Source of the DNA: Haberlea rhodopensis
Taxonomy: Eukaryota; Streptophyta; Magnoliopsida; Lamiales; Gesneriaceae
DNA length: 64,000 nucleotides
Direction: 5' to 3'
Assembly: GCA_907163345.1 (NCBI GenBank)
Contig: CAJQUN010000002.1
Coordinates: forward strand, 41,455,754-41,519,753
Positions within the stretch are counted from its first letter, which is position 1, and each line of letters opens with the position of its first letter. Shown here piece after piece: positions 10,930 to 23,208 of the stretch. The notes under the pieces were generated by a model. It worked only from the letters and a program-made list of their open reading frames with translations, made no database searches and was not told where the DNA came from. The position numbers and the translations under genes are program-made.

Positions 10930-11340
10930 CTGAAGAGGAAAAATCAATCACATATTTGCAAGTGCCAAATCAACAGCTTACAATGACAAATGAAAACAAT
11001 GAATTCTTGCTTTCGAAAAGCTTCTTGATGAGTTGATTCAAATAAACAAACACTAATGTTTTTGCTCCAAGCTAATAATAGAAAGTAGAAGAAAATTTCA
11101 CATGCATTAAACTTATACACGGTGACAGATATACAAGTCCACCAGTTAATCAGGATTCCCACAAAGAAAATATGTATATATATCACATAAAAGCTAAGTT
11201 ACTTTATGATTAAGGTAAAACCTAACATGCACCATGAGATCATGAGGGGTTATACAGGAACATAAATATTTTCAAAAACATCAAAAGAAATCATGAAAGT
11301 ACTTCTCATGTTATTATGTGTTTAAATAAAAATTCCACTG
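10930..11340. other. Non-genic stretch
   Basis: AT-rich sequence without a supported exon, repeat or RNA gene. Confidence 0.45.
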
Positions 11341-11760
11341 ATACATAATTATTTGTTGGAAATTTTGAGGCTTAATGAATTGAAATTAAGCAAGGTAAAA
11401 ACGTGGCTTAATGAATTAAGATTAAGTAAGGCTTAATGAATAGAAATTTAGAAAGTTGGAAACGAGTAAAAATCGAACACTTGATAAAAGATAAAAACAA
11501 GCGAAAACCAGGCATGAAATGAGTGCCTGGAAAAATCCAGGCAGCAATGGAGGCGCTCGAGCACTTTGCAGGAGGCGCTCGAACGCCCTCTGTATTGCCT
11601 GGTTTTTCCAGGCAGTAGATGAAGCACTCGAGCGCCCGGAGCAAGGAGCTGGAGCACCCCATATTCTGCCTGGAATACATGATTGGCTGTTTTTCCACGG
11701 AGGTGAATAATACTAAACAGATAAAGTTGAACAGAAGGAGATAAAACAGGCACATCATCT
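11341..11760. mobile_element. Palindrome-rich transposon-like fragment
   Basis: A short direct repeat of GGCTTAATGAAT (three times at 11369-11440) is followed by a GC-richer segment. This holds the hairpins GCCTGGAAAAATCCAGGC (11525-11542) and GCCTGGTTTTTCCAGGC (11597-11613), plus three GCGCTCGA/ACTCGAGCGC elements. Base composition differs sharply from the AT-rich surroundings, which suggests an inserted element. No termini or target-site duplication were identified. Confidence 0.35.
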
Positions 11761-13557
11761 AGTGTTTATATAAGAAATAAACACATGTAATAAACTAAAA
11801 AAACTGGATTAAAATGTATTTAGGACTACAAAAGATGAAAGATTATGAAGAAAGACAAAACCTTGGGAACCATCAAAATAATTAAAAGACGATTAGACCT
11901 TAACTCAAATCATTTAGTTATACAATTGTTCAATTCTGACTAAAGGATTAAGGAATATAATGGTCCATCGGGTTTGACAATAAATATAAAAAGTTACCAC
12001 ACCAAGTCATGTTGCTTCAGGAGGAAAGTTGTTGTAATACAGCGTGAAAGAGTAGCTGTTGTTTAAATTAGCAAGCCGCAATCAGAGAAGAAGCATGATT
12101 TAGTTTATCATTAATCAAGATAGCTTGTGCATGTGGACTAGAATAATTTAGGCCTTGCAACCAGAATACTAGTAAGCATGCCACAATTGTAATAATAGAT
12201 CCGAAAGGGAAATTCAACCAAGCCATGTTCAAAATATTTGAATGGCTTAAGGACTTTAGCAGTATAAGAGAACGTCCGTTTACATTGAATTCACAAAAAT
12301 AATGGCATTTGAACTTAATCATTAGTCCATTAAACAATTAATATCTATTCCAAAACAAATGGAAAGTAACTTAAGGTGTCTAGATAGTGCCATCATAAGA
12401 CATGGTTATATTGCATGCAACTGTGCTAGGCAGAAGAACCTTCATGAGACCATGACAATTCTTCATTGTAATCAGATCAATTGAAGTTGTTTACTACCTG
12501 AGGAAATAACTCAAAGCAAAAAAAAAAAAAAACGAATTCAACCGAGCGCAAGAGATATGCTGAAAGGCTTCATTAGAATAACAAAAAACATGTTCAAGGC
12601 CTACAGTGGCATCAATAGAAACATCCAAGTATATAACATCCAATATCTGCGTACACCAGAAGAAAGTTTTACCGAAAACAAGTTGTAAGCCAGCTCTGTT
12701 TTAAGATTAAGTAATTGAAAAATATTCCCCGTGAGATTGATTCCACAAATGGTGCTTTATCTTCCAAGGTCAGTTCAATCCAATATACCATTCTTTTGCA
12801 TAAGAGTCCCTTTCAAGTTCAGCAGCAGGCCTCGAAATGTTTGCCTTGTGTTCTCCAGTATATCAAAAGAATGTTTCCTTCTTTACTCATTGCGTTGTAA
12901 ACCAAAAGAAGTTCTCTTTCAAGAGTCTCTTTCAAGATCAGCACCAAGAACAAGTTGTAAACCATTCTTTTGCATAAGAGTCTCAAAACAAACGGGAAAT
13001 AGCTTGGAGGAGCATAACTGGAAGCGATTGCCTTATGACTATTAAGGTAAATTTGCAGGAATGTTTCCTTCTTTACTCATTGCATAGAAGTTATTTTCCC
13101 ACATGTAGGCAATGTGAACTTGCAGTATCTGTGAAAAATATGACCACAGAATGTCTTGGCTTTGATTTGTGTAAATAAATATCGATTTTTTTATTATTAT
13201 TGTACAAGGATTAAAGTAGTGATTCGCTGTCCGATGTAGTATTTATTCGAGAATTCTATTTTCACGTTCATTTTCTAAAAATATGGTATTTATTCATCCA
13301 GAATATTAAATTTTAGCATGAAAAGATATTTACTAGATTATTTTTAATGCAAAATTACCACACCAGTAGTCTAACTACCCCATAATCCATTTTATATTTC
13401 TAAGTTCGAGACTGTGACCAAGTTTTTTGTATTCATCACAGTATCAAGAACCCTTTCTGATACTTATCTGGTAATATAAAATATATTTTTACTCAACTCA
13501 ACCTATTTGGTATAACCAATTAGCATCTACTGCCACACAAATACCAAGTCATCCAAT
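11761..13557. other. Non-genic stretch with a small direct repeat
   Basis: No exon could be supported. Two segments recur about 170-190 bp apart: ATTCTTTTGCATAAGAGTC (near 12789 and 12963) and GAATGTTTCCTTCTTTACTC (near 12869 and 13059). They are the edges of an imperfect tandem duplication. A run of 16 A lies near 12518. Confidence 0.5.
12787..13083 (+). repeat. Imperfect tandem duplication, period about 170-190 bp
   Basis: Two shared segments, TTTGCATAAGAGTC and ATGTTTCCTTCTTTACTC, appear in the same order in both halves with intervening divergence. The phrase TTTCAAGA also recurs. It is probably a local duplication of non-coding DNA. Confidence 0.5.
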
Positions 13558-13770
13558 ATGTCTGTAAGAATGACCAGGCCAGCTGCCCCAATTACAGGTG
13601 AAAGGGTAAAATTTCCTCCAGGAACCAGCACTGGAATTCTGGAAGATTTTGACAACAACAAACCCCTATCCACCCACGACATCGCTGCTGGAGTAAGTCC
13701 AAAACGAACCAGAACCACATCAAATCAAACACACCATAATGCGTTTGTTAGCAGGGGATTTTCCATGTAA
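13558..13770 (+). CDS. Doubtful ORF, 70 residues
   Basis: ATG to TAA encodes a basic peptide rich in Thr, Pro and Arg; the codon use looks less AT-driven than the surroundings. The opposite strand is also open over the same stretch (13527-13718), so one of the two is a shadow. No domain, splice partner or neighbour supports either. It could be an isolated exon or chance. Confidence 0.15.
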   Translation: MSVRMTRPAAPITGERVKFPPGTSTGILEDFDNNKPLSTHDIAAGVSPKRTRTTSNQTHHNAFVSRGFSM

Positions 13771-14303
13771 GATAATCGCATAAATTATAGTCACATACTA
13801 AGTAACACTAACTCTTTTGAGTTTAGTATGAAATGTTCAGAGGTTTCAGGCCCGAAATTTACATATTAGAGTTGTACTTGTCAAATTTGAATTCAAGTGA
13901 TGTGACCCCAAGTGAGGCCCTTTGAAATCTTCTAATAAGCATGAATACTGACTGTGATACCAAATTTCTTGATCGAGGTTGTGCTGTAATTTTGATCGAT
14001 GGTAACAACAAATTCAAATGTTTTAAATTAGATAATAACTCAAGCATAACATTTTGATCATTATGGCATGTGGATCCATCATTCACTAGGTCAAAATTTC
14101 TTCAAAGTTCAATGGTCTGGCAAGCAATACCTCCTTACGTCTCTAGAACCCGTTATTAAATGATGGAACTAATACATATCATTTATCTACATACCAATTG
14201 GCTCCAATGAACATTACTTTGATGTTTTTTTCCGAGGAATAACCATAATTAGGTCAACCTTATACTGCATAACCTAATAAGAACATGCATGAAATCTCCA
14301 GTC
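13771..14303. other. Non-genic stretch
   Basis: AT-rich, with no supported feature on either strand. Confidence 0.45.
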
Positions 14304-15444
14304 TGTTAGAGCACTGGTTTGTTGGCTACTGATAATGAAGATTCACGATGATAAATTGCAAAAAAAGAAGACAATAGCAATTACACTTAGACTTTTATAG
14401 ATGAAATAATAACTGAATTGGAATTGAAAATGAAAACAAAGAGTAATTTCTCTGTTACAAAGCAAAGAAATGCTCTCATATCTCTAGCTACCAGCTAGTT
14501 ACTAAACAAAATCAAATGACAGAATAACTATTTCCATTCTCTTTCTTTCCTATTTATAAATTTTCTGAACTGAACCCTCCAATTCCCGATCAAGAATACA
14601 ACTTGCATATCCAATTCAAACTAATAATCAAATGAATTTAAACCAACCCAAAGATTCAGAACATCAACGTTGACAGCATAAATTCCATGAACAACCAGAC
14701 ATTGTGATCACCGATAGAGATAAACTCACAGAACACACTTATCAATCTATGAACTGACATAACACCAACACCAAGTAAAGAAAAAATTAATTAACATAAA
14801 ACATCGAGTTTTACGTGGGTGGTTCGGCAACGAATGCCTACTCCACTGGAGGATCATCTCATTTCAAGTTCACAATGGCATTCACTCATACATTTTCTTG
14901 CATCCTAAAAAACTCTCATCAATTGCACAGACTTTTTCCTCGCCTTACTCTTCTCGTGTCTCTCACATTTTGCTCTCCTCTTTTTGTGCCTTCCTTTCTT
15001 CTCTGCTGCATCTAATGCCCTTTATATAGAAGTTCAACCTGGTCACCTATACAGCAGGTTGTCAACTCCCCCCAATACAGTCAACAGGTTGCAATGTAAC
15101 TGTTGTTAACCACCTTCAACAGCTTCTATTTTGCTGAATCCAACTGCTTGTAACTTCTTCTGGTGCACCAAACAGCTGTTGTTGCACTCTTCCAAGCGTG
15201 TGATACAATTGGATTGAATTAAGTTGACATAAATCTCACAATAAAACTTCATGCACGTGGATCTCCTCTTTGGTCTCTCCTTTGATGGCCTCTTTTGTAT
15301 ACTTGTTTGATAATGAGCTTGTCCAGCTTGGGTTCATTCTCTTTAGAAGTTGTATCAGACCCATTCTCTTCATTCTCTGCAATGGACATAACACATTCCC
15401 TGATGGGAATTCATAAGAAGCTAAATCAACTGTATTCCCCAACA
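14304..15444 (-). mobile_element. Probable solo copia-type LTR, minus strand
   Basis: Read on the minus strand it starts TGTTGGGG at 15444 and ends TCTAACA at 14304. A TATA box (TATATAAAGG) lies at about 15031-15022. The phrase around 14812-14840, read on this strand, contains TTGCCGAACCACCCACGTAA, which resembles a phrase I recall from the R/U5 region of plant copia LTRs. No internal coding sequence flanks it, so a solo LTR is likely. A 5-bp target duplication was not found at these borders, so the ends may be off by some bases. Confidence 0.45.
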
Positions 15445-16984
15445 TTCAACCATAAAGTCCCAAAGTAAAGAATATCTGGCAGCATACAACATTGTTTACA
15501 AACAAAATACAAATGAAACATAAACGATACTAGGCAAGAAATAGGAGCATGATAGAGGAGAATTACTGGGATTGATTTTATAACATTATGAAATCAGGCT
15601 TGATTGAGCTCATGAACTATGGCAATCGAAAAAATGTTTACTTCTACTTTTACAATTCCCCCATTCTCTCTATGATTGCCTAAAATTATTAAAAGATAAG
15701 AGATATTAATTGCCATGTTCACAGATGATCTCATTTTCTAACCAATATTATTTGGCAATGCTCAAACTAATCCATTTTACAGTTTGTAAGAGTGTAAATA
15801 ATAAATTTGCATTTAAGAATGTACATCTACATATGATTCATCTTATATAAAACCACGACGGAAAATAATATTGCCCAAAACCATTTTTATGCATTGGTTT
15901 AGGTAACACATGGGAGATATGCATGTACTTTAATCTACATCCGTGAAGCTATCAATATGTTATCCAAATTTTAAAGGGTAATGGAAAATTTTACCTTCTT
16001 GCTTGTTTCTTGGAGTTCCCCAGCAAGAATGAACTCGCTAATATGAGGTAAACCTTTAAAAACCATGATACAAAATTATCAGGTCATGCAATAATATACA
16101 GAAAGCATAAATGTGATTTCTGACATCATTTTTAAACAAGAAAGTAGGAATCATAGTCAGATACATGCAGAATCACAAAACTCTAAATTTAGATCTAATT
16201 GTTGAACAGGGCTTCAACTTATATTTCCAATTAGTATCTTCTAGAGTGTTAGCATCCTATCTAATGCCATTTACAAAGCTTGGGATATAAAAGATGTATG
16301 TAGCGAGGCAGTGATTAGTAGATTCCGACAATTCAAACTGAGAACCAATTTATGTGAGCTAACACACTAGGATAGAACAGATCTAAGTCATAACTGATTT
16401 GCACTGATTATATATACATGGTTCTGGGAAGATAAGCCAAAGTTGATCATGAACCACAAAGTCAGCTCATAAATCTATTCTGCATCCCAACCACTAAAGC
16501 AAACATAAAAAATTTTGAAAGAAAAATATGCATAACTAACACTAATGGTACTAATTTACCAAATAGTCACATACAAAAAGGGATTATGCATCCGCGTAAT
16601 TAGACTTTTTTTTTTAAACAAAGTATAATTGGATACATATGAAAGCTTCCTAGTAAATACAAAATCAAGAAGTGCATTATACCTTGTAGAAATTAAATAC
16701 CAAATCTAGCTAGCAAACATTGCTGAAAAAATGATCCAGTATGTACACAGGTAAGTGAATGCACCCCAACTACGTAAGCTCATTATCGGTAATATCTACA
16801 CCCCATGATAATTGCCAGAGCTTTGGGTGATCTCATTTTTTTAGCGTGGCAATGCTCAAACTAATCAATTTTACAATTTGTAAGAGCGTGTAAATAATAT
16901 TTTTGTATTTAAGAATTTATATCGATTACTAAGCCGATGCTCAGGCAAGAGTCTAAAGTTTTTTTTATGATAAGCAAGTATCTT
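15445..16984. other. Non-genic stretch with an internal duplication
   Basis: A segment at about 15721-15840 recurs diverged at 16826-16925. Both copies read GATCTCATTTT, then GGCAATGCTCAAACTAATC, TTTTACA, TTTGTAAGAG and TATTTAAGAA or CATTTAAGAA. The second copy directly adjoins the last recognisable exon of the KIN-14 pseudogene. Nothing else is supported. Confidence 0.5.
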
Positions 16985-17387
16985 TAGTTCTTCGTGGCCT
17001 TGGGATGCTGACATCAGAAGAATTAACCTTTCTGCAAAGCGAAGTGAATTGAGGGATTCACCCACGAATGAAAGATTTGATGATATGTTGACGAACATCA
17101 AGGTCTTTGAATCTCCACCTAAGTAAGGCTAGAAAAAGGAAGGAACAATGTAAGATCAGCTTAAACATTGTCATGGCTTCAGAGTAAAGGAAATGAAAAA
17201 GGTAGTCTAAACGAAAGGGAAAATTTGCTAAAGGTCAGGGTACAAATAACCTAGGGTACAAATAACCTGGAGAATATGGGTGAGTTTTGAATCCCTAAAT
17301 GGCACGTGAACCTGCTTTTTAGCCAAGGCAGAAAGTACATTGTCTAACGATGATAAGCTACTATTGATATCATCTACTATTGATGGC

Positions 17388-17458
<71 letters not shown>

Positions 17459-19183
17459 ATAAAAAAGTAAACAGTCAAGACTAAACTATAAACCTTGAAA
17501 AAACAAAGATTGTTGTTTGCTTATACCTGCGTTTCTTTCAGTCTATCCCGTGTGGAACCACTTTGAGGTAGAGCTCGCTTCCAGCCAGATCAATAAAATT
17601 CAGCACACCGTGGATATGTTGATCAGTGCACTGAAAACAATAAATTGTGATTTTTTATTTGTAGACATATAAGTTGGAAACGAAATTTTGAAATCACTAT
17701 GGCAAGTGAAAATACCTCCTTAATACCCATTATTTGCAAGGTGAAGACAAAATGACTCCTTGAAGATTGTTCATTCATTTGAGTTTTCCCTACAGGCCTG
17801 AGAAAAAAGTTCAAAAAGAAAGAATAGAACAAGCGCACTCTAATTGAGTAATCGAAAAGATATCATAATATGTAAAGAGTTAGGCTAATGTTAAAGTGTT
17901 GGGCTGAATTCTAAAGCCATGTACTGAGAATTTTCATCGATTTCTCCACCTAAATAATGACAACAGACATAAAACTCAATGTCAAAACCACTTGAAAAAG
18001 AGTGACAATTCATTAAACATGAAAAAAAAGGATTTTACCTGCTTTGTGCCGCGATTTCTAAAAGAGAAGAAACATCCTCACTGCTACAAATTTAAGAATT
18101 GTAAGACCAATAATGTTGATGTTGCCATTTGCATCATGCCTAATAACATATTGATTTCCAGCATTATCTAGCTGTGATGCATCAAAACCTGATATATTTG
18201 GTATCAACAAATCTCGTATTGTTTCATTATATATTTCAAGCACTGACACATGTAAAGTAAATAAATAATGGTAAATAAATTTGAACCCATTGCACATATT
18301 TTAGAAAAGAGACAACGAAGTAAACAAACTACTCACTCGCATCTCATACTTCCATCCCTCAGATTGAAGATTTTTCGTTGTATCAAACACTTTATCCAGC
18401 GATCGTGGGATCAAACCTATATGATTAGGAATTCCCAGTCTGCCCATCATTGTATACGTCTTTCCAGAGCCCGTTTGCGCATAGGCAAAGATGCACACCA
18501 GTAGAATGTGGAGTCAAATCATTTGGTCAAATTAGCTTTTCATTTACAATAAAAAAGAAATTGTTCTTCACACAGATTTAATCTTAAAATTAGCAACCAA
18601 CTAAAATATAATTTTGCTTGTTCAACTCGCTGCTTCTTAACATGCTCCAACATAAAAATTCCTCATAAACATGTTATGAACAATCAGTAAACCCTTTCAA
18701 AACATAGAAAACTTACAGTCTCAAACTAATTTGAAGTTTATTGATCCTTAAAAGTTGTAAAAGTCACCTTTTTATGGTCGTTACAATGATCAAACTCAAC
18801 TTTTAAAATATTATTAATTCTTCACGAATTATAGGTAAGAATAAATTACAAATAATGGAGTGTAGTAGGTAATACAAAACCTTATAACCATCCAAGGCAC
18901 TCTGAACTAGTTGTGATATCTCTACAAAAACATCCTCTTGGGATGCACCAGGAACGAAAACTTTGTCGCAAGAGAGAATGATTTTGCCCATGGAAGAAAA
19001 TAAAACTAGAACAAATTAGGATAGCCATTGCGAAAAAATAGGATAATTAGAACATGATAGTTTACAACTGTTTAACTATGAAGACTCACCACTTTGGCAT
19101 AAGTAAATGCCTTGACCCTGTGTCTCCATTGATGTTGGGAACGATATAACTTTCCCTTCCGATGTATTTAAATCGGCTAACAT
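16985..19183 (-). pseudogene. KIN-14 (ATK1-type) kinesin motor domain, broken
   Basis: Minus-strand segments match in order the C-terminal motor of ATK-type minus-end kinesins. They are: ISFPTSMETQG (near 19130), DKVF and GASQEDVFVEISQLV (18960-18882), the P-loop YAQTGSGKTYTMMG (near 18470), VSVLEIYNETIRDLL (18250-18210), NEQSSRSHFVFTL (17777-17730), FIDLAGSE (near 17590), HVPFRDSKLT (near 17290) and GGDSKTLMFVNIS (17120-17080). It is broken in several ways. One-base losses lie near 18088 and after FIDLAGSE near 17570. A frame change precedes DKVF. Three expected AG acceptors are missing: before GKII at 18991, before VCIFAY at 18500 and before VSVLEIY at 18252. The N-terminal stalk of KIN-14 was not found. 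The P-loop, SSRSH and DLAGSE motifs are still readable, so decay is moderate. Confidence 0.8.
17391..17454. repeat. (AT)32 microsatellite
   Basis: A pure AT dinucleotide run of 64 bp in what was an intron of the KIN-14 pseudogene. Confidence 0.95.
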
Positions 19184-20003
19184 GGGTCAAATACATTCGT
19201 AAAAAAAGACCTTTAAGGAAGATACGAGTACTGGATTTCTAAAAAATATTGGTGTAGTCAAATATTGGAAATTTTTTGTCACGAAAGATTGGGAAGAAGG
19301 GAGAAGATTTTCTTCAAGGTGAAATTCATATAGAAGGAACTGAGTGAAAAAGAAAGGAAGTATCCTTTAAATACAACTAAACTCAACTTAAACTTTATTT
19401 GAAATATATTTTAAAATTTAAAGATGGGTTTGACATTTTGTCAGATTTTAAATTTAATTTCTTTTTAAAAAGTTAAAAGCTAAGAGGCGGAACTTTTAAA
19501 TCGTCAAATTCTAGAATCCAATATCATAATATTTGCATAATTTGTGCACATGGGATGTAATCATATTAAACAAGAGCAATCCTTCATCTCATTCCCATGT
19601 TCAAATCAACAACTGGAGTGAATAATCATGTTAGATTAATAAAATTCATTGTATTGAGAAAATAAAACATTTGACAGAATAGGGAGGAAAGAGTTTATTC
19701 TTTACTTTCTACTTAGATTTAGCAGAAACTCAACTACAATGACAAAATGCATGTTCATCCATCATATTGAATTTCTGTACATAACTATGGTCTAAAAAAA
19801 ATAATATTTTTAGGTACTCATTTTGCATTGGATTTTTGCAAATATGTTGAAGTATCAATCAAGGAAAACACTTTAAAAGGAAAAAAAAAACATTTCACCA
19901 CTATGTTACATCCAACTAATTGAGCAGCTTGATATTGGCAATGTAAACGAGAAACAAACTCAAGACTGTAAGCTAAGTATTTGTCATTTTTTCCACTCAA
20001 CAA
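19184..20003. other. Spacer between the KIN-14 pseudogene and the KIN-10 gene
   Basis: AT-rich, without supported features. It must include the 3' UTR and polyadenylation region of the minus-strand kinesin that ends at 20004; AATAAA-like strings are frequent but none stands out. Confidence 0.45.
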
Positions 20004-21693
20004 CTAGATGTTGTCACGTGCTGGTTCTTCCAACATCCCTCTTGCAGCTCTTTCAAACAAGTTATGAACCTTCAAAATAATTTTTATCCACATTTACACA
20101 ATGATTGCAATACAAGGATTCGATTACAAAAGTTTGAATTTGTATGTCACCTGCTTCGATGACAATCCAATCTTCTGCAGATCATTTAGCTGCATTTAAT
20201 CAAAGGATCAACATTTTCTAAGTATCTGTTTCGCATTGAATATACAGTCTAGAGCAAGATACTGTTTCATCTCAATGTCATTTTCTTACCGACTTCAAGG
20301 GGCTTGATTCCCTTAGCTCGATGATGTACTCTGCTCTCTTTGATCCAATTCCCTGAATAAATCACAAGTAAATAACAAGCATATGTTGTGAGTGAATATC
20401 ATTACACTACCAGTGTTACCTTCAACTCCAGTAGCTCCTCCCTGACAATAGTATCATGGACATGAAAATGTTATCAACATCAGCCAAGAATCACAAAAGA
20501 TGCACATTAGGACTAAGCAATAAAAAAAAAAGACAACAGTAAATGACTCGAGTTACCTGCTGGCGGTGTTCAAGAATTCGATGTAATCCTGGACGAGGGA
20601 GCTCTATTCATAGAGAACAAGTTCATATTTGTCTGAATAAACAAGTGCATCATTGATTGATTTATAAGGTAAAATTCACTCAAGTACCTTTAAACGAGAG
20701 CTCTGAGCCACAAATTTTTTGAATGGGGTGTCTAATTCTTGGAAGCTTTCGCCATTGCATATTATGGATTTTGACTTAGGAGTCTTTGGATTTAGTTCCG
20801 ATGTATCGCCAAGAATTGGTATCACCGATTTATTTTTCACAGCAGCAAGTTCTTCAACCTGTGGAGCAACACATATGGTGATATTTCATGGAACTTTTTC
20901 GAAGACTCATTTTCGAAGCTATTTAATGAGATGGAAATATACTAAGATTAAAATTCCTTTTAACAAATGCAGGTGTCAATTCAAGAAGACAGGTCTTCGG
21001 TGAGGATCAAGCAAATTTCACAACTGAATGTTGGCCCCTAAGAGCTAAGACCAAAACGTGGAAGGGAATCTCACGAACCCCGAAAGTATTAAGCATTCTA
21101 ACAACCTTTTGTATACAATCATTCAGCAAAACACTTACCTCCAAGAATTAATGCTCTGCTGAAAGATGTAAAAGATTTGCCATCACATGCAAAATAATGT
21201 AACAAATATTGAACAAATCAATAATTAGCTAATGAAATCGCCATTTGCAGTCAATTCTACAGTGCAACAGATGTCTTGATTTTGTTTCAAAAAAGCCAAA
21301 AAAGCACCAGAAAAATTATAATGCACTTGTGGAACACGACTAAACCATAAGCATAATTCAAAATCCAGATCAAATTCCCAGCAAACATCAATAATCTCGA
21401 GATCGACCATCAGTGTGCAAAACAATGCTAACAAGGAACCCGAATGTAAATATTAAGCCACATATGTTTTTCCAAAAATGACCCACAAAAAACCATAATG
21501 CCACGAATATCGTGCACATTAACAGAATGCACACTCGCATCAACTGATTAACTCAAGCAAAATCTAAAACGAAACAACCGAACGAACTTTGGTTAATGCT
21601 ATACCATTTTGCATATTTAGACTAGTGCCTACCTTCCAGTCGGGATTTTCATGGCACCCACTGTCGAAGTTTCTGTCAGCCAGGAACAGATTC
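20004..21693 (-). CDS. KIN-10 exons 6-12 (tail with helix-hairpin-helix)
   Basis: Seven short exons (22-171 nt) encode the tail. Exon 7 has a Ser/Pro-rich segment. Exons 8-11 give SSLVQDYIEFLNTAS, EELLELKGIGSKRAEYI and LNDLQKIGLSSKQ, a double helix-hairpin-helix of the DNA-binding type seen at the end of Kid-like kinesins. The last exon ends ARDNI and a TAG at 20004-20006. The 22-nt micro-exon (20441-20420) is needed to keep frame. Confidence 0.85.
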
Positions 21694-23151
21694 CTGTAAA
21701 ATTGGACTTGAATTATGACCAAAATAAGAGTCGAGTTATGGAACAAGATAACTAATATTTAGTTTTTACCGTTGCTTCAAATTCAAAACTTCTTGCTTTT
21801 GAACAGATTTGCAAACAGTGGAGTCTGGGTATGTGCTCCTTTTCCCTTTAGAATTCAATGAACGAGGACATCTACCAGAAAGCGGAGACTGAAACGGCAC
21901 CATTTTTTGAGAACGTTTTGTTTTCCCTTTTGCTTCAAGCCATGAAAGAAGCTTTGACTCCATGTCAACTTTCACCTTCGAAGAAGCATTTTTTTGAGCT
22001 GGCATAAAATTTGACACTTGGCGAGATCTAGCTGCTAAACTTACGGTACGAACAGATTCTTGATACTCTCCTGGGCTCTAAGAAAATGCAAAAGACATGT
22101 CAAGTTCTTAAGCGATCCCTTGAACTTTAAAATTACGATTCAAATAACTAAGATATAGAATGCTTACCAAACATGCAACCATCAGAGCACGGCTTGTTCC
22201 ACCAAGAGAGTCTTGCAATATGCGTGTCAACTTGCTGTCCCTGTACGGTATCCTTGGCTGCTTATTGTTTAGTGAATTTATTACATTTGAAAGTGCGAAT
22301 AAAGATTGGTTTATCTTCGCACTTTCTTGAAGGCGAATCCCTTCATTAAACGTTCTTTTGTTATCTTCGTTTCCTTCACATGCAAATAAAAAACATATAA
22401 GATTTCTTCCTATGGTCCATACACTAGTACATAAGGGCTCAAATTTTAATGAAGATCTCGAAAACAAACCTGCTAAGTCAATGAGATTGAGTTTCCCAGT
22501 TATAGGATTTGCAGCATTATTACTCGAAGGAATAGAAATATTGATCACGAGAACTGCGTGGCTTCTGCTAGATTCATTGTTTAGACCAGTATGTGCAACC
22601 TTCCTTCTATGAAGAGCGGCTGAGTAAATCGCATTGAATTGGGAGATAGCACTAACTCCAATCTGAACTAATCCTTTCAGCTGGAGCTTTTCATCTTTAT
22701 CAATGAATAGCATAATCTTATTTTCCTTAGGCTCAAATAAATCATAGCAACTGTCTTGATAGATCTCATAATAAGATACCGCAACTGTACTCCCAATAGA
22801 GTTGCACATGGATAATATTATAGACATGACACGGGATATTAGACCAGGTAGCTTTTCACTCCCCTGTATAGTCATTTGTCAAATTTTCAATATAAGATGA
22901 AGAAACAACAACCATTGCAACTAAATTAAATTAATTATGGATTGGTGCAAAATGCTTTAAATGTAGCTCAACTTCATTAAGAATGAAAGATTCAGACTTG
23001 CTACGTAGGACAAGCACATTTACAAGCAAACCAGTGATGATATTATGTGTTTATTCATATATAGAGGTGGCCACAACCATTAAGTGGGTCAATGTTGCTA
23101 ATTAATTCAGACTAAAGTGTTCCGGACCACACCACATTTAATTTCAATAGG

Positions 23152-23208
<57 letters not shown>

